DNA of 64,000 nt from Thalassobacillus sp. CUG 92003. GTDB lineage: Bacteria > Bacillota > Bacilli > Bacillales > Halobacillaceae. The translations under genes were made by a program, and so were the position numbers. Below the pieces are notes generated by a model. The model was not told the origin of the DNA and did no database searches. It saw only the letters and a list, made by a program, of their open reading frames with translations. Position 1 is the first letter of the stretch. Every line of letters begins with the position of its first letter. Positions 7,822 to 17,644 of this stretch are shown piece by piece. The stretch lies in the NCBI RefSeq assembly GCF_013618635.1, contig NZ_JABLSJ010000005.1:233391-297390 (forward strand), given 5' to 3'.

Positions 7822-8961
7822 CTATTCGCGCATCTTCGGATCAAATGCATCACGAAGACCGTCGGCCAAAATGTTAAAGGCAATCATGATGAGAGATATG
7901 ATCAACGCAGGGAATATCATAATGTACGGATAAATCTGCAATGAATCGAATCCATCATTAATCAATGTACCCAATGATGCAATCGGCGTCGGTAGACCTA
8001 AGCCGATAAAGCTAAGGAATGCTTCCAGGAATATAGCCGCTGGAATGGTGAACATTGTGTTGATGACGATCAAACCTGTAACGTTCGGAACCAGGTGTTT
8101 ACGTAACACACGATTATCCGGGGCCCCGAGTGTTTTAGATGCTAAAACGAATTCCATGTTTTTCAGTTTCAGGACTTGTCCCCTGACAATACGGGCCATC
8201 GAAATCCAACCCGTAATGGTGAGGGCAATAATTATAGATGTTATACCCGGTTCAAGTATGAGTATCATGAGAATGACAACAACTAAGTTTGGAATCCCCA
8301 CTAATATTTCAATAATCCGCTGTAGTATATTATCGACCCGGCCACCATAATAGCCGGAAATACCGCCGTAAGCGACACCAATAACCATATCAATCAAAGC
8401 AGCTAATAAGGCGATGAAAAGCGATATGCGTGTCCCTTCCCAAGCGCGTGTCCATAAATCACGACCTAAACTATCGGTACCGAACCAGAAATTCGTCTCA
8501 ATTTCTTTAGCAGCGTAGACATCTTGGATGCCTTCCACTCTAGCCAGTTGATCGCCGCTTGGTTCTGTCAGCACGTTAGTCGTTATTGTCTCCTCATCAC
8601 CGCCAAAACGAGCTAAGGCTTTTTCACGAGCTGCCTCTACAGTTTCAGCTTCTTTTATGGAAGACAGGGTACCGTCAACTCCAAGCCAGCTAATATTTTC
8701 AAGAACAGGGATTTTGGGAGGCATTTTAGCTCGTTGTAAATCCTGTTCATAGGCATCATATTGATTCATGTAAGGACCAAAAATAGCCATGAACGCCAGT
8801 AATATCAGGACGACAAGACCAATCATGGCCCCGACGTTTTTTCTTAACCTTACGAAGGAATCCTGCCAAAACGACAGACTAGGCCGGGATAATTTTTCAG
8901 CTTCTCCCTCCTGTTTTTCCACAGGAACAAATAAATCTTTCGATGGTTTGTGGTTATCCAT
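7822..8961 (-). CDS. oppC: Oligopeptide ABC transporter permease OppC with large extracytoplasmic insert
   Basis: 379 residues, against about 305 for B. subtilis OppC. Layout: cytoplasmic N-terminus, first membrane helix (residues about 40-63, VGAMIGLVVLILLAFMAIFG), then roughly 75 extra residues (about 85-155) before the usual HWFGTD-like motif, here NFWFGTDSLGRDLWTR. The permease core follows, with the EAA-type coupling loop LASKTLGAPDNRVLRKHLVPN. The insert is hydrophilic and acidic (VEAAREKALARFGGDEETI, EGIQDVYAAKEIE) and should lie outside the membrane where the binding protein docks. Five nucleotides separate it from oppB. Confidence 0.94.
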   Translation of the reverse strand: MDNHKPSKDLFVPVEKQEGEAEKLSRPSLSFWQDSFVRLRKNVGAMIGLVVLILLAFMAIFGPYMNQYDAYEQDLQRAKMPPKIPVLENISWLGVDGTLSSIKEAETVEAAREKALARFGGDEETITTNVLTEPSGDQLARVEGIQDVYAAKEIETNFWFGTDSLGRDLWTRAWEGTRISLFIALLAALIDMVIGVAYGGISGYYGGRVDNILQRIIEILVGIPNLVVVILMILILEPGITSIIIALTITGWISMARIVRGQVLKLKNMEFVLASKTLGAPDNRVLRKHLVPNVTGLIVINTMFTIPAAIFLEAFLSFIGLGLPTPIASLGTLINDGFDSLQIYPYIMIFPALIISLIMIAFNILADGLRDAFDPKMRE

Positions 8962-8966
8962 GATTA

Positions 8967-9893
8967 CTACTCTCCTTCAGTCAGTCGAATTCTAGGATCG
9001 ATAACTCCATACAGGAGGTCTACCACAAGAACGATAGTAATGAACAAGAACGCAATTAAAAGCGTTGTTCCCATTATGACTGGGAAATCGTTCGTCGTGA
9101 CGGAGGTGACAAATTGCTCACCTAGACCTGGTACAGCAAAAATTTGTTCGATAACAAATGTACCAGTCATCAAACTGATAGCTAACGGACCAAGAACAGT
9201 AATCAATGGAATTAACGCATTCCTTAATCCATGCTTGAAAACGACACCAAATTTATTAACACCTTTAGCACGAGCAGTCGTAATATAATCTGATCCGAGA
9301 ACTTCCAGCATTTCGGTTCTCATAAAACGGGCTGCAATTGCGATAGGGAAAATTGCAAGCGCGATAGTTGGTAAGATACTGTACTCCCAACCTTCCCATA
9401 AGGCAACTGGTAACCAACCAAGTCTGACCGCAACGAAATACTGTAAAAGCCCGGCGAACACAAATGAGGGGATTGACTTACCGACTACGGCGACAAACGT
9501 CGATCCATAATCTAGGAAGCCATTATGATATATGGCTGAAACCAGCCCCAGTAACATTCCGAGTATTGTACCCACTGCCATTGATTGTGCCCCTAGCATG
9601 GCAGAAGGACCAATTCTTTCCATAATAATCTGCGTTACTTCACGATTATCAAATTGAAATGATACTCCGAGATCTCCTTGTGCAAGACCCGTCATGTATT
9701 TTGCATATTGAACCGGAACCGGTTCGTTCAAACCGTATTTCTCCATTACAATCGCCTTCTGCGCTTCTGACAACTTATCTTCGGCTGTTAACGGTGTGCC
9801 TGGAAGAAATTTCATCAGGAAGAATGAAAACGTTGCAATCAAAAACAGCGTAATAAACATGTAAACAAGTCGCTGAATGATATAACGTGTCAT
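8967..9893 (-). CDS. oppB: Oligopeptide ABC transporter permease OppB
   Basis: 308 residues, six predicted membrane helices. Starts MTRYIIQRLVYMFITLFLIA; the periplasm-facing loop contains LPGTPLTAEDKLSEAQ and the coupling loop is ITTARAKGVNKFGVVFKHGLRNALIP, matching the inner-membrane permease EAA motif. It forms the channel with OppC. RBS CAGGAGGTG before ATG 9891-9893. It follows oppA after a 175-nt gap with an attenuating hairpin, so expression below oppA is expected. Confidence 0.95.
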   Translation of the reverse strand: MTRYIIQRLVYMFITLFLIATFSFFLMKFLPGTPLTAEDKLSEAQKAIVMEKYGLNEPVPVQYAKYMTGLAQGDLGVSFQFDNREVTQIIMERIGPSAMLGAQSMAVGTILGMLLGLVSAIYHNGFLDYGSTFVAVVGKSIPSFVFAGLLQYFVAVRLGWLPVALWEGWEYSILPTIALAIFPIAIAARFMRTEMLEVLGSDYITTARAKGVNKFGVVFKHGLRNALIPLITVLGPLAISLMTGTFVIEQIFAVPGLGEQFVTSVTTNDFPVIMGTTLLIAFLFITIVLVVDLLYGVIDPRIRLTEGE

Positions 9894-9980
9894 GCCAACA
9901 CCTCCTGTAAAAAATAGTCTGTAATCATTGTAGATAATTGACTGAATCTTGTCTATAGTCAGTTATTTTTGTTTACAGGG

Positions 9981-10021
9981 AAAAAGAGAGCATACGCCAA
10001 CTACGTGGACATATACTCTCT
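9981..10021 (-). terminator. Intercistronic hairpin between oppA and oppB
   Basis: Minus-strand 11-bp stem with two G-U pairs (GAGAGTATATG/CGTATGCTCTC) followed by five T. It probably terminates or processes most transcripts after oppA, giving excess binding protein over the membrane components. Confidence 0.7.
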
Positions 10022-10068
10022 CCCCTTATTAGCTAGCCTATATGTGGTTAAAATAAATTGTGGGCTGT

Positions 10069-11781
10069 TTATTTACCTTCAATATAAGCGTGTTTATAAG
10101 TGTATTCAGCACCCATTGGGTTTGTAATAACACCTTTCAGATATGGCTTCCAAAGCTGAGCCACAGCACGTTGATAAAGCGGTGCTAGAACTGCATCTTC
10201 TTCAATCAACATTTTTTCAGCTTCAAGGAAGGTTTCAAAACGTTCAACCGGCTTCTGAGCTAGTTCTGTGTTAGCTTTTTCGATCAACGCATCATACTCT
10301 TCGTTGGCATAACCAGTCATGTTATTACCACCATCCGTTACCCACATGTTCAAGAACGTGTTAGGGTCGATGTAGTCAGGTCCCCAACCAGAGTTTTGCA
10401 ATTGATATTCCATTGCAGTGTCACGACGTAGACGCTCTTTAAATGGTACAGATACAACCTCAACACTCAAGCCTTCAAGCTGCTCAAGCTGATCTTTGAT
10501 AAATGCGTCCATCTTCTGAGCTGTTTCAGTGTCGCCACCTAAATATTCAAGTGTTGCTTCTTCAATACCAAGTTCTTCTTTAGCTGTTGCCCAATGTTCT
10601 TGTGCCTGCTCCACGTCAGTTTCAACTAGATCACCGTTAATGTCACGGAAATCTTCTCCACTTTCAGGGTGCATCGTAAAGTTACGAGGAACATCACCAA
10701 CAGCAGGAATAGAACCGTTGTTCAAGATAACATCAGTAATGCCTTGACGATCGATAACCGATTGAATGGCTTTACGCGCGTTCACGTTGCCAAGAATTTC
10801 ATTTTCCTGGTTCATTTTCAAATAGAATAGTGTTGGTTCTTCTGTAATTTTGAACGCATCATTTGAACGATACTGGTCAACAAATTCGGCAGACAAGCCT
10901 GCACGATCGATTTGGCCAGTTTCATACAAGTTAACTGCTGTCGCTACGTCCTTTACAACTTTTACATTAATTTGCTCAAGTTGTACATTTTCAGCGTCCC
11001 AGTAGTCTTCGTTCTTCACTACAGTCCAACCTTCACCATGGTTCCATTCAGTCAATTTGAATGGTCCATTAGCGATTGTATTTTCAGCTTCAAGAGCATA
11101 GTCTTCACCTTGTTCTTCAACAAAGGACTCGTTCATCGGTAGGAATGTACCGAACGCAGTCAAGGATTCAAAATAAGGTGTCGGCTGTTCTAAAACAACT
11201 TCAAATGTATAATCATCAACCGCAGTTACGCCTAGATCTTCGACCGGCGTTTCACCCTCTGCGATAGAAGCAGCGTTTTTAACGACGCCGCCTAACATGT
11301 AAGGGCCGTACTCAGAGCCAGTCTCTGGGTTTACAGCGCGCTGCCAGGCATAAACGAAGTTTTGTGCTGTAACGGGGTCACCATTTGTCCATTTTGCATC
11401 TTCACGAAGGTCGAATGTCCAAGTCAGACCATCTTCACTCACTTCATGACTTTTCGCAATACCAGGTTCAACTTCTCCACCTTCACCAAGACGGTAAAGC
11501 CCGTCCGTTGTAGAACCTAACCATTGAAATGCAACAACGTCTGTTGCCATTGATGGGTCAAGTGTCGGGATATCAGCGGATTCAGCAAGGTTTAGAACTT
11601 GCTCTCCATCAGCGGATTCTCCGTCGCTACCTTCTTCACTGCTACCATCTTCTGTTTCCTCCGTGTCTTCTCCTCCGTCTCCTTCATTACCACCAGTGTC
11701 GTCGCTGCCGCCTGAACAGGCTGCAAGGAACATGCTTAGCACTAATGCAAGAGCCAGCAATAACCAATTCGTCTTTCTCAT
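10069..11781 (-). CDS. oppA: Oligopeptide-binding lipoprotein OppA
   Basis: 570 residues. Family 5 extracellular solute-binding lipoprotein that captures peptides for OppBCDF. Lipoprotein signal MRKTNWLLLALALVLSMFLAAC with lipobox LAAC (lipidated Cys about residue 22), then a long acidic, Gly/Ser-rich linker (to about residue 65) and the binding domain with the family signature region around WTFDLREDAKWTNGDPVTAQNFVYAWQR in parts. The frame is open 31 codons further upstream, but only the ATG at 11779-11781 has a Shine-Dalgarno (AGGGGAGGT, 10 nt) and the correct signal peptide. First gene of oppABCDF. The extended acidic linker suits a salt-tolerant organism, which is inference. Confidence 0.95.
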   Translation of the reverse strand: MRKTNWLLLALALVLSMFLAACSGGSDDTGGNEGDGGEDTEETEDGSSEEGSDGESADGEQVLNLAESADIPTLDPSMATDVVAFQWLGSTTDGLYRLGEGGEVEPGIAKSHEVSEDGLTWTFDLREDAKWTNGDPVTAQNFVYAWQRAVNPETGSEYGPYMLGGVVKNAASIAEGETPVEDLGVTAVDDYTFEVVLEQPTPYFESLTAFGTFLPMNESFVEEQGEDYALEAENTIANGPFKLTEWNHGEGWTVVKNEDYWDAENVQLEQINVKVVKDVATAVNLYETGQIDRAGLSAEFVDQYRSNDAFKITEEPTLFYLKMNQENEILGNVNARKAIQSVIDRQGITDVILNNGSIPAVGDVPRNFTMHPESGEDFRDINGDLVETDVEQAQEHWATAKEELGIEEATLEYLGGDTETAQKMDAFIKDQLEQLEGLSVEVVSVPFKERLRRDTAMEYQLQNSGWGPDYIDPNTFLNMWVTDGGNNMTGYANEEYDALIEKANTELAQKPVERFETFLEAEKMLIEEDAVLAPLYQRAVAQLWKPYLKGVITNPMGAEYTYKHAYIEGK

Positions 11782-12189
11782 GTAGAAAATGACCTCCCCT
11801 AAAAATTTTCTAAATTTTAATGCAGATGTTTCATCCACAATTCGAATTATACAAGTTTTCGGACTATTTTGCATTACCTTTTTTTACTTAAATCTCACAA
11901 AAGCCTATCATTATTACGTTTATATAACATAAAATAGTCTTTTTTACCTAGTTTATTTTACAATTATTTTGTGTTTGTTAATCTATCTCTCTAGAAAATT
12001 ACAAAATTATTTTCAATATTGGACGTAGATTTCATTAATTTTATTACTTAAAAGCACCATCTTGCAAAAGGACCGAATAGTTGCTCGCACTATTTATATT
12101 TCACGATCATTAATATGTTTTACAATTCCGAAATAATCTGTTTCATGGTATAATTACGACTGAATGTTACGGAAAGGACGTGCATTTAG
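11782..12189. promoter_or_regulatory. Divergent AT-rich control region between oppA and DUF3899 gene
   Basis: 408 bp, strongly AT-rich, with no gene. Minus strand: a perfect TATAAT at 11846-11851 preceded by a poor -35, suitable for oppA, with about 60 nt of leader. Plus strand: extended -10 TGGTATAAT at 12146-12154 for the DUF3899 gene. Runs such as AAAATAATTGTAAAATAA between them could be binding sites for a global regulator such as CodY or ScoC; no specific box was recognised. Confidence 0.5.
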
Positions 12190-12561
12190 TTGAAAATGCT
12201 AAAAAACAAATGGTTCTTTTTACTATTGAATCTTTTCCTTGCAACCCTTTTTTTTCTGATTACGGCTCCCAGCTATAACTTATTCAACTATATTAACCAA
12301 CTCTTTTATTTAGCCTATTTTTATTTGGTGGTCGCCTTATTGATGTGGGTGATCAGGGGTGGTTTTTTTGATGGCATCACATACAGTTTTAGACGTTTCG
12401 CCGACCGCGTGTCGAGAAACAGAGACTACCTCGATGACTGGGAAACTAAGAAGCTACCTTCTCAAACTGTAAACAATGAAGTGTTGAAGTTTTTCTTTTT
12501 TCAAGGTGTCTTTTTATCATCTGGTTTGCTCGGGTTGCTTGTGGTATACTATCAAGGGTAA
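12190..12561 (+). CDS. DUF3899-like small membrane protein
   Basis: 123 residues with three predicted membrane helices: residues 8-25 (WFFLLLNLFLATLFFLIT), 35-57 and a C-terminal one (FFFQGVFLSSGLLGLLVVYY). A cytoplasmic loop with GGFFDGITYSFRRF between helices 2 and 3 is typical of DUF3899. Start chosen at TTG 12190, 11 nt after AAAGGA; the in-frame ATG at 12196 is possible but more distant. Function unknown. Upstream of trpS, with a small hairpin (ATTTCCTT/AAGGAAAT, 12563-12591) after its stop. Confidence 0.7.
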   Translation: MKMLKNKWFFLLLNLFLATLFFLITAPSYNLFNYINQLFYLAYFYLVVALLMWVIRGGFFDGITYSFRRFADRVSRNRDYLDDWETKKLPSQTVNNEVLKFFFFQGVFLSSGLLGLLVVYYQG

Positions 12562-12568
12562 ATTTCCT

Positions 12569-12675
12569 TTGACCAATTCTTTTAAGGAAATGTAAGATAT
12601 AAATCGTTCATAATGATCCTAATTTTGTTCCGCGGTCCATTCGTCCTTGCTGCAACAAGGAGGGATGGTTTTTTT
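12569..12675 (+). promoter_or_regulatory. trpS promoter and leader with attenuator-like terminator
   Basis: TTGACC at 12569-12574 and TAAGAT at 12593-12598 (18-bp spacer) resemble a sigma-A promoter, giving a leader of about 95 nt. Within it CCGCGG (12631-12636) leads into a stem CCATTCGTCCTTG/CAAGGAGGGATGG (12637-12668) and seven T. This closely resembles the terminator half of T-box leaders on aminoacyl-tRNA synthetase genes, but the upstream specifier stem and the UGGN antiterminator motif are not present in the space available. Confidence 0.5.
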
Positions 12676-12684
12676 ATAAATTGA

Positions 12685-13698
<1,014 letters not shown>

Positions 13699-13780
13699 AT
13701 AAACACTTTGAATAGTGGTCGACTAGAACCATTTGACACATTATCCATGTATAAAATGGCCGTATATTTTTTTCATTCTA

Positions 13781-13836
13781 AAAGACCTTCACTATATCAC
13801 CCATGTATCACATGAGAGATAGTGAAGGTCTTTTTA
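13781..13836 (+). terminator. Terminator of trpS
   Basis: 14-bp perfect stem AAGACCTTCACTAT/ATAGTGAAGGTCTT with a 23-nt loop, followed by TTTTTATTT; the A-rich left flank lets it work in both directions. Confidence 0.85.
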
Positions 13837-14054
13837 TTTATGATGTTTGTTCGAGGTGTTTAGGCTGTTTCCGTTAAATTTGACAGCTTTTGGAGTTCCG
13901 GGGAAGTCACCCGACAAGGGAAGGGACTCATAATACCGCAACGAAACCCGTTTAAACAATCATGACCTCGCTTTAGATTTAGTTAACAATTCTTCTAATA
14001 AACATGATGCCAAAACAAAGAATAAATGCCACTGCCACATAGATGCATACACAC

Positions 14055-14105
14055 AAAAAACACCTTCAAAAAGTACCTTGTAAGTGTACTTATTCGAAGG
14101 CGTTT
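14055..14105 (-). terminator. Terminator of yjbA
   Basis: Minus-strand interrupted stem (AACGCCTTC/GAAGGTGTT plus AAGTAC/GTACTT) followed by six T. Confidence 0.8.
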
Positions 14106-14141
14106 AGTCCTCACTAGTTTATGGTTTATTTTTCAATTAGC

Positions 14142-14903
14142 TTAATTTCGGCTTTTCATCTGGGCTTCTTTTACTTTTTGTTCGCCGTACCATATGTTTT
14201 CGAAAAAGGGCTGTCCCTTAATCAATTTTCCGCATAATTCCTCGTGTCTCTCACTCCAGCCTGTCATCGTCCCCTCATAGAGTAACGTCCATGCGTCTTT
14301 GAGCGTCAAATCCTTTATGGTTGCATATCGCCCAGGATTCCATTCTGTTAACCAGTATCTAATTTCTTCTGGATGATCTGAGTGTTGAAGCTGATCAAGT
14401 GCCATCATCAGTAATTGTTTTAATTGTCTCTCTCTTCGTGTCAATCCAAGCATTGCCTCAGGAGACAAAGACAGAATATGATATTCTTTTCCGTCTGACT
14501 CATGTAATTGATATTCGGCGGGTTTGCGACCAGCAATCATATCAAGAGCCAGCCGTTCTTGCCGTGGTATCAATCTTGTCTTTTTAACTGGCAGTGTATA
14601 GCCGATTGTGTCAAACGCCATGACTTCTTCCCCGTCCGTGATGACCGCTGCATACTCGAGCACATGGCGTTCTTGATTCTTTTTCGCGAAAGCACGTTGG
14701 TTGATGTCTTCAAGCAACTCAAAAGGCAAATCATGCAAGTCATTCAACACGAGTTGAAATAATTGATCGGTCACGAGAATTAATGGAATCTGATCAATTA
14801 ATTCAACCCCATCCTCTTTTCTCCATTCATGAAAACCACACACATTGTAGCCGTTTTCTTCTCCTTCGAACCAGTTCACCCAAACATCATGCATATATAG
14901 CAT
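14142..14903 (-). CDS. yjbA: DUF3603/UPF0736 protein YjbA
   Basis: 253 residues, full family length. The start MLYMHDVWVNWFEGEENGYN is nearly identical to B. subtilis YjbA, and LIPRQERLALDMI, LTRRERQLKQLLMMALDQL and GWSERHEELCGKLIKGQPFFE are conserved. Cytosolic, function unknown. The position beside trpS is the same as in B. subtilis. Monocistronic or co-transcribed with the small membrane gene just upstream (83-nt gap). Confidence 0.95.
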   Translation of the reverse strand: MLYMHDVWVNWFEGEENGYNVCGFHEWRKEDGVELIDQIPLILVTDQLFQLVLNDLHDLPFELLEDINQRAFAKKNQERHVLEYAAVITDGEEVMAFDTIGYTLPVKKTRLIPRQERLALDMIAGRKPAEYQLHESDGKEYHILSLSPEAMLGLTRRERQLKQLLMMALDQLQHSDHPEEIRYWLTEWNPGRYATIKDLTLKDAWTLLYEGTMTGWSERHEELCGKLIKGQPFFENIWYGEQKVKEAQMKSRN

Positions 14904-14986
14904 ATCCGGACCTCACTTTCTAACGGTGATTGTCTATAAGCTACATTATGACCAATTCTGGTTTTTTTATTCTTATAATCCATTTT

Positions 14987-15199
14987 TTAGCATCGTGGAA
15001 ATTTGCTAATAATTAATAACGCTCCAGACATCAAACATATTCCAATTGGAAACAAATAAACTTCTGCTTTCGTCTGAATAAATAGAAGAAATTCTACCCA
15101 GCTTAAACCTGCAGGTACCAGGTTTAGATACGTAATGATGACGCTGCCGCCGCTAACAGCAAAACCAAAGCCTATGAGAAATAAAAACCATAATAGCAC
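14987..15199 (-). CDS. Small two-helix membrane protein, unknown
   Basis: 70 residues: MLLWFLFLIGFGFAVSGGSV as first helix, then ITYLNLVPAGLSWVEFLLFIQ, a short acidic turn (TKAEVY) and a second helix LFPIGICLMSGALLII. The pattern resembles small conserved Bacillaceae membrane proteins, but I cannot name the family. The only available start is GTG at 15197-15199, with an AAGGA directly abutting and a GGGGGG about 8 nt upstream, so initiation looks weak. It could form a unit with yjbA downstream. Confidence 0.55.
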   Translation of the reverse strand: MLLWFLFLIGFGFAVSGGSVIITYLNLVPAGLSWVEFLLFIQTKAEVYLFPIGICLMSGALLIISKFPRC

Positions 15200-15365
15200 T
15201 CCTTCGTCCCCCCGGGCTCGTCCATCTTTCTGCTATTATATGAAGGGAATCTATCGCTCATACCAAATTAATGAAGGTCTCTGCGCCATAATTCCTCTTT
15301 ACTATCGCTTCAATTAGAGGTAAATTGTATGGTAGCGGGTTTTCACTAGAAAGGATGATATGTAC

Positions 15366-16355
15366 ATGGCATCTAGCCGCGCTTTATTAAAAAAGCGAAA
15401 GAAAAAGCGTAAACGTAAAATTATATTAGCACTTCTATGTGTGCTCTTTTTATCTTCAATAGCATTTGCTTCGTACGAATATATGGCTGGCAAACGGGAT
15501 GCCCTAGGGATCATCTCCGGTTCTTCTGAAGACTATGAAGATACGAAGGAGAACGAAAGCCAATACAAGGAAGAATTTAAAGGTGTTGATAATAACGATG
15601 GTAAAACAAATGTTTTACTATTAGGGGTAGATCAGCGGGATCAAGAAACGTCACGTTCCGATACCATTATGATCGGCCAATATGCTCCTGAGGAGAATTC
15701 GGCTAAGCTTGTGTCCCTTATGCGCGATACCTACGTCGATATCCCCGGGCATGGCTACAATAAGCTCAATGCTGCGTTTGCTATAGGCGGTCCTGAATTA
15801 ATGCGTAAAACCATCAAAGAGAACTTCGGTATTGAAGTAGAGTATTACTCGATTGTCGATTTTGATGGGTTTGAGCATATTGTTAACACTGTTAAACCTG
15901 AAGGTATTGAAATTGATGTTGAAGAAAGCATGCAGCATAAAGACAATGCCGGCACAATCAATTTAGAACCAGGCACCCAAAAGTTGAATGGGGATGAATT
16001 ACTGGGATACGCCCGTTACCGTGGAGGTGCAAGCAGTGATTTCGGACGAGTTGAACGTCAGCAGAAAGTGATTAAACGATTAAAAGAAGAGCTCGTTTCC
16101 GTTTCAGGCGCATTAAAAGCACCTCGGTTACTCGGAACCGTTCAACCTTACTTTGATACAAATATTGGTAAAGGAAAAATGCTCGGGTTAATGAAAGACT
16201 TTCTATTCAACCCTGTCGATGAAATAGAAACGTTGCGAATTCCAGACGAAGGCACTTATTGGTCAGAGCGTAAAGAGTACCCGATCGGGCTTGTATTGGC
16301 GCATGATGAAGCAGCCAACCGGGAAGCTTTACAAGAATTTTTAAATGAAGAATAA
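15366..16355 (+). CDS. LytR-CpsA-Psr (LCP) family cell-wall polymer transferase
   Basis: 329 residues. LCP enzymes transfer teichoic acid or other glycopolymers from lipid carrier to peptidoglycan at the outer membrane face. A basic cytoplasmic tail (KKRKKKRKRK) precedes one membrane helix (residues 20-40), then a linker and the LCP domain: NVLLLGVDQRD, RSDTIMI, LVSLMRDTYVDIPGHGYNKLNAAFAIGG, the conserved arginines in YARYRGGASSDFGRVERQQKV. The ATG at 15366 is preferred over 15360 because AAGGA is 10 nt away rather than 4. It stands between yjbA and the fab operon. Closest role analogue is TagU; which polymer is unknown. Confidence 0.92.
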   Translation: MASSRALLKKRKKKRKRKIILALLCVLFLSSIAFASYEYMAGKRDALGIISGSSEDYEDTKENESQYKEEFKGVDNNDGKTNVLLLGVDQRDQETSRSDTIMIGQYAPEENSAKLVSLMRDTYVDIPGHGYNKLNAAFAIGGPELMRKTIKENFGIEVEYYSIVDFDGFEHIVNTVKPEGIEIDVEESMQHKDNAGTINLEPGTQKLNGDELLGYARYRGGASSDFGRVERQQKVIKRLKEELVSVSGALKAPRLLGTVQPYFDTNIGKGKMLGLMKDFLFNPVDEIETLRIPDEGTYWSERKEYPIGLVLAHDEAANREALQEFLNEE

Positions 16356-16394
16356 AAAACTCACGCTGCACTAGTCGCAGCGTGAGTTTTTTTT
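16356..16394. terminator. Bidirectional terminator LCP gene/fabF
   Basis: Stem AAAACTCACGCTGC/GCAGCGTGAGTTTT with a 7-nt loop and A/T runs on both sides. Confidence 0.9.
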
Positions 16395-17628
16395 AATATT
16401 TTTTAAATATGAGCGAGGCATTGTGGCCGCCGAATCCTAAAGAATTGCTCATGACAGCAAAGATATCTTTCTTGCGGCTTTCATTCGGTACGTAATCCAG
16501 ATCACATTCGGGATCTGGTGTCTCGTAATTTATCGTAGGTGGAAGAATCCCTTCATTAATAGCTTTAAGGGATATAATAGCCTCGATCGCACCTGCAGCG
16601 CCTAACAAGTGACCAGTCATTGACTTGGTGGACGACATGGCCAATTTATGGACATGATCGCCAAATACCTGTTTGGCAGCCATGGTTTCAAATTTGTCGT
16701 TTAATTCAGTGGACGTGCCGTGAGCATTGATGTAATCAATTGTTTCAGGGTCAAGCTTCCCATCTGCAAGGGCCTGACGCATAGCACGTACAGCGCCTTC
16801 ACCTTCTGGAGCTGGGGCTGTTACATGGTGGGCATCTCCGGTTGAGCCATAACCTACAATTTCACCATATATCTTTGCTCCTCGTTTTTTAGCAGATTCC
16901 AGAGATTCCAGAACTAATATGCCAGCACCTTCTCCCATTACAAACCCATCCCGATTTTTGTCAAAAGGACGGCTGGCCGTCTTAGGGTCGTCATTGAAAG
17001 ATAAGGCACGTGCTGAACAAAAACCGGCAAAAGACATTTTATTCATGGGCGCTTCTGTACCACCTGTAATCATGCAATCCGCATCTCCACGCTGAATCAC
17101 TTTAAACGCATCACCAATGGAATTGGCCCCAGATGCGCACGCTGTCACCGTACATGAATTAATGCCTTTTGCGCCTAACGCAATTGATACTTGTCCCGCA
17201 GCCATGTCCGGAATCATCATAGGAATGAAAAAGGGACTAACGCGGCGATAACCTTTCTTTTGAAAGGTTTCAAATTGAGATTCATACGTATTCATGCCAC
17301 CTATTCCAGAGCCAATCCATACACCCGTCCGATCCGCATTTTCCTCGTCAATCGTTAAATCAGCATCTTGGACGGCCATATAAGAAGCGGCCACCGCATA
17401 CTGCGTAAATGGATCCATGCGTCTTGCTTCTTTTTTATCCATATACTCGCCAGGATCGAAATCTTTCACTTCCGCAGCAACTTTTGCAGGATAGTCATCG
17501 ATATCAACCTTCGTAATGGTATCTACGCCAGAGACACCTGCTTTGATATTTTTCCACATGTCTTCTACTTGATTACCGACAGGGCTTATCGCCCCCATGC
17601 CCGTAATGACAACTCGTTTTGTATCCAT
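16393..17628 (-). CDS. fabF: Beta-ketoacyl-ACP synthase II (FabF)
   Basis: 411 residues. Condenses malonyl-ACP with acyl-ACP in fatty acid elongation. Catalytic Cys in [11 protein letters not shown] (about residue 163), and active-site histidines in [11 protein letters not shown] and [13 protein letters not shown]-terminal [17 protein letters not shown] is the family ending. The start [18 protein letters not shown] has AAGGAGG upstream. Downstream gene of fabH-fabF, 16-nt gap. The target of platensimycin-type inhibitors in other bacteria. Confidence 0.97.
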   Translation of the reverse strand: MDTKRVVITGMGAISPVGNQVEDMWKNIKAGVSGVDTITKVDIDDYPAKVAAEVKDFDPGEYMDKKEARRMDPFTQYAVAASYMAVQDADLTIDEENADRTGVWIGSGIGGMNTYESQFETFQKKGYRRVSPFFIPMMIPDMAAGQVSIALGAKGINSCTVTACASGANSIGDAFKVIQRGDADCMITGGTEAPMNKMSFAGFCSARALSFNDDPKTASRPFDKNRDGFVMGEGAGILVLESLESAKKRGAKIYGEIVGYGSTGDAHHVTAPAPEGEGAVRAMRQALADGKLDPETIDYINAHGTSTELNDKFETMAAKQVFGDHVHKLAMSSTKSMTGHLLGAAGAIEAIISLKAINEGILPPTINYETPDPECDLDYVPNESRKKDIFAVMSNSLGFGGHNASLIFKKY

Positions 17629-17644
17629 TACATTTCCTCCTTGT

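Larger units (their letters stand above)
13699..14141. other. Non-coding interval trpS-yjbA (convergent)
   Basis: 443 bp. Holds the trpS terminator (13781-13836) and the yjbA terminator (14055-14105). The 220 bp between them have no convincing gene: the best frame is a 25-codon hydrophobic minus-strand peptide starting TTG near 14053 and ending at 13979, downstream of the yjbA terminator. Confidence 0.6.

Noticed and set aside
13979..14053. 25-codon hydrophobic peptide on the minus strand downstream of yjbA
   Set aside because: It starts within the yjbA terminator, with a TTG and a poor RBS; nothing else supports it.
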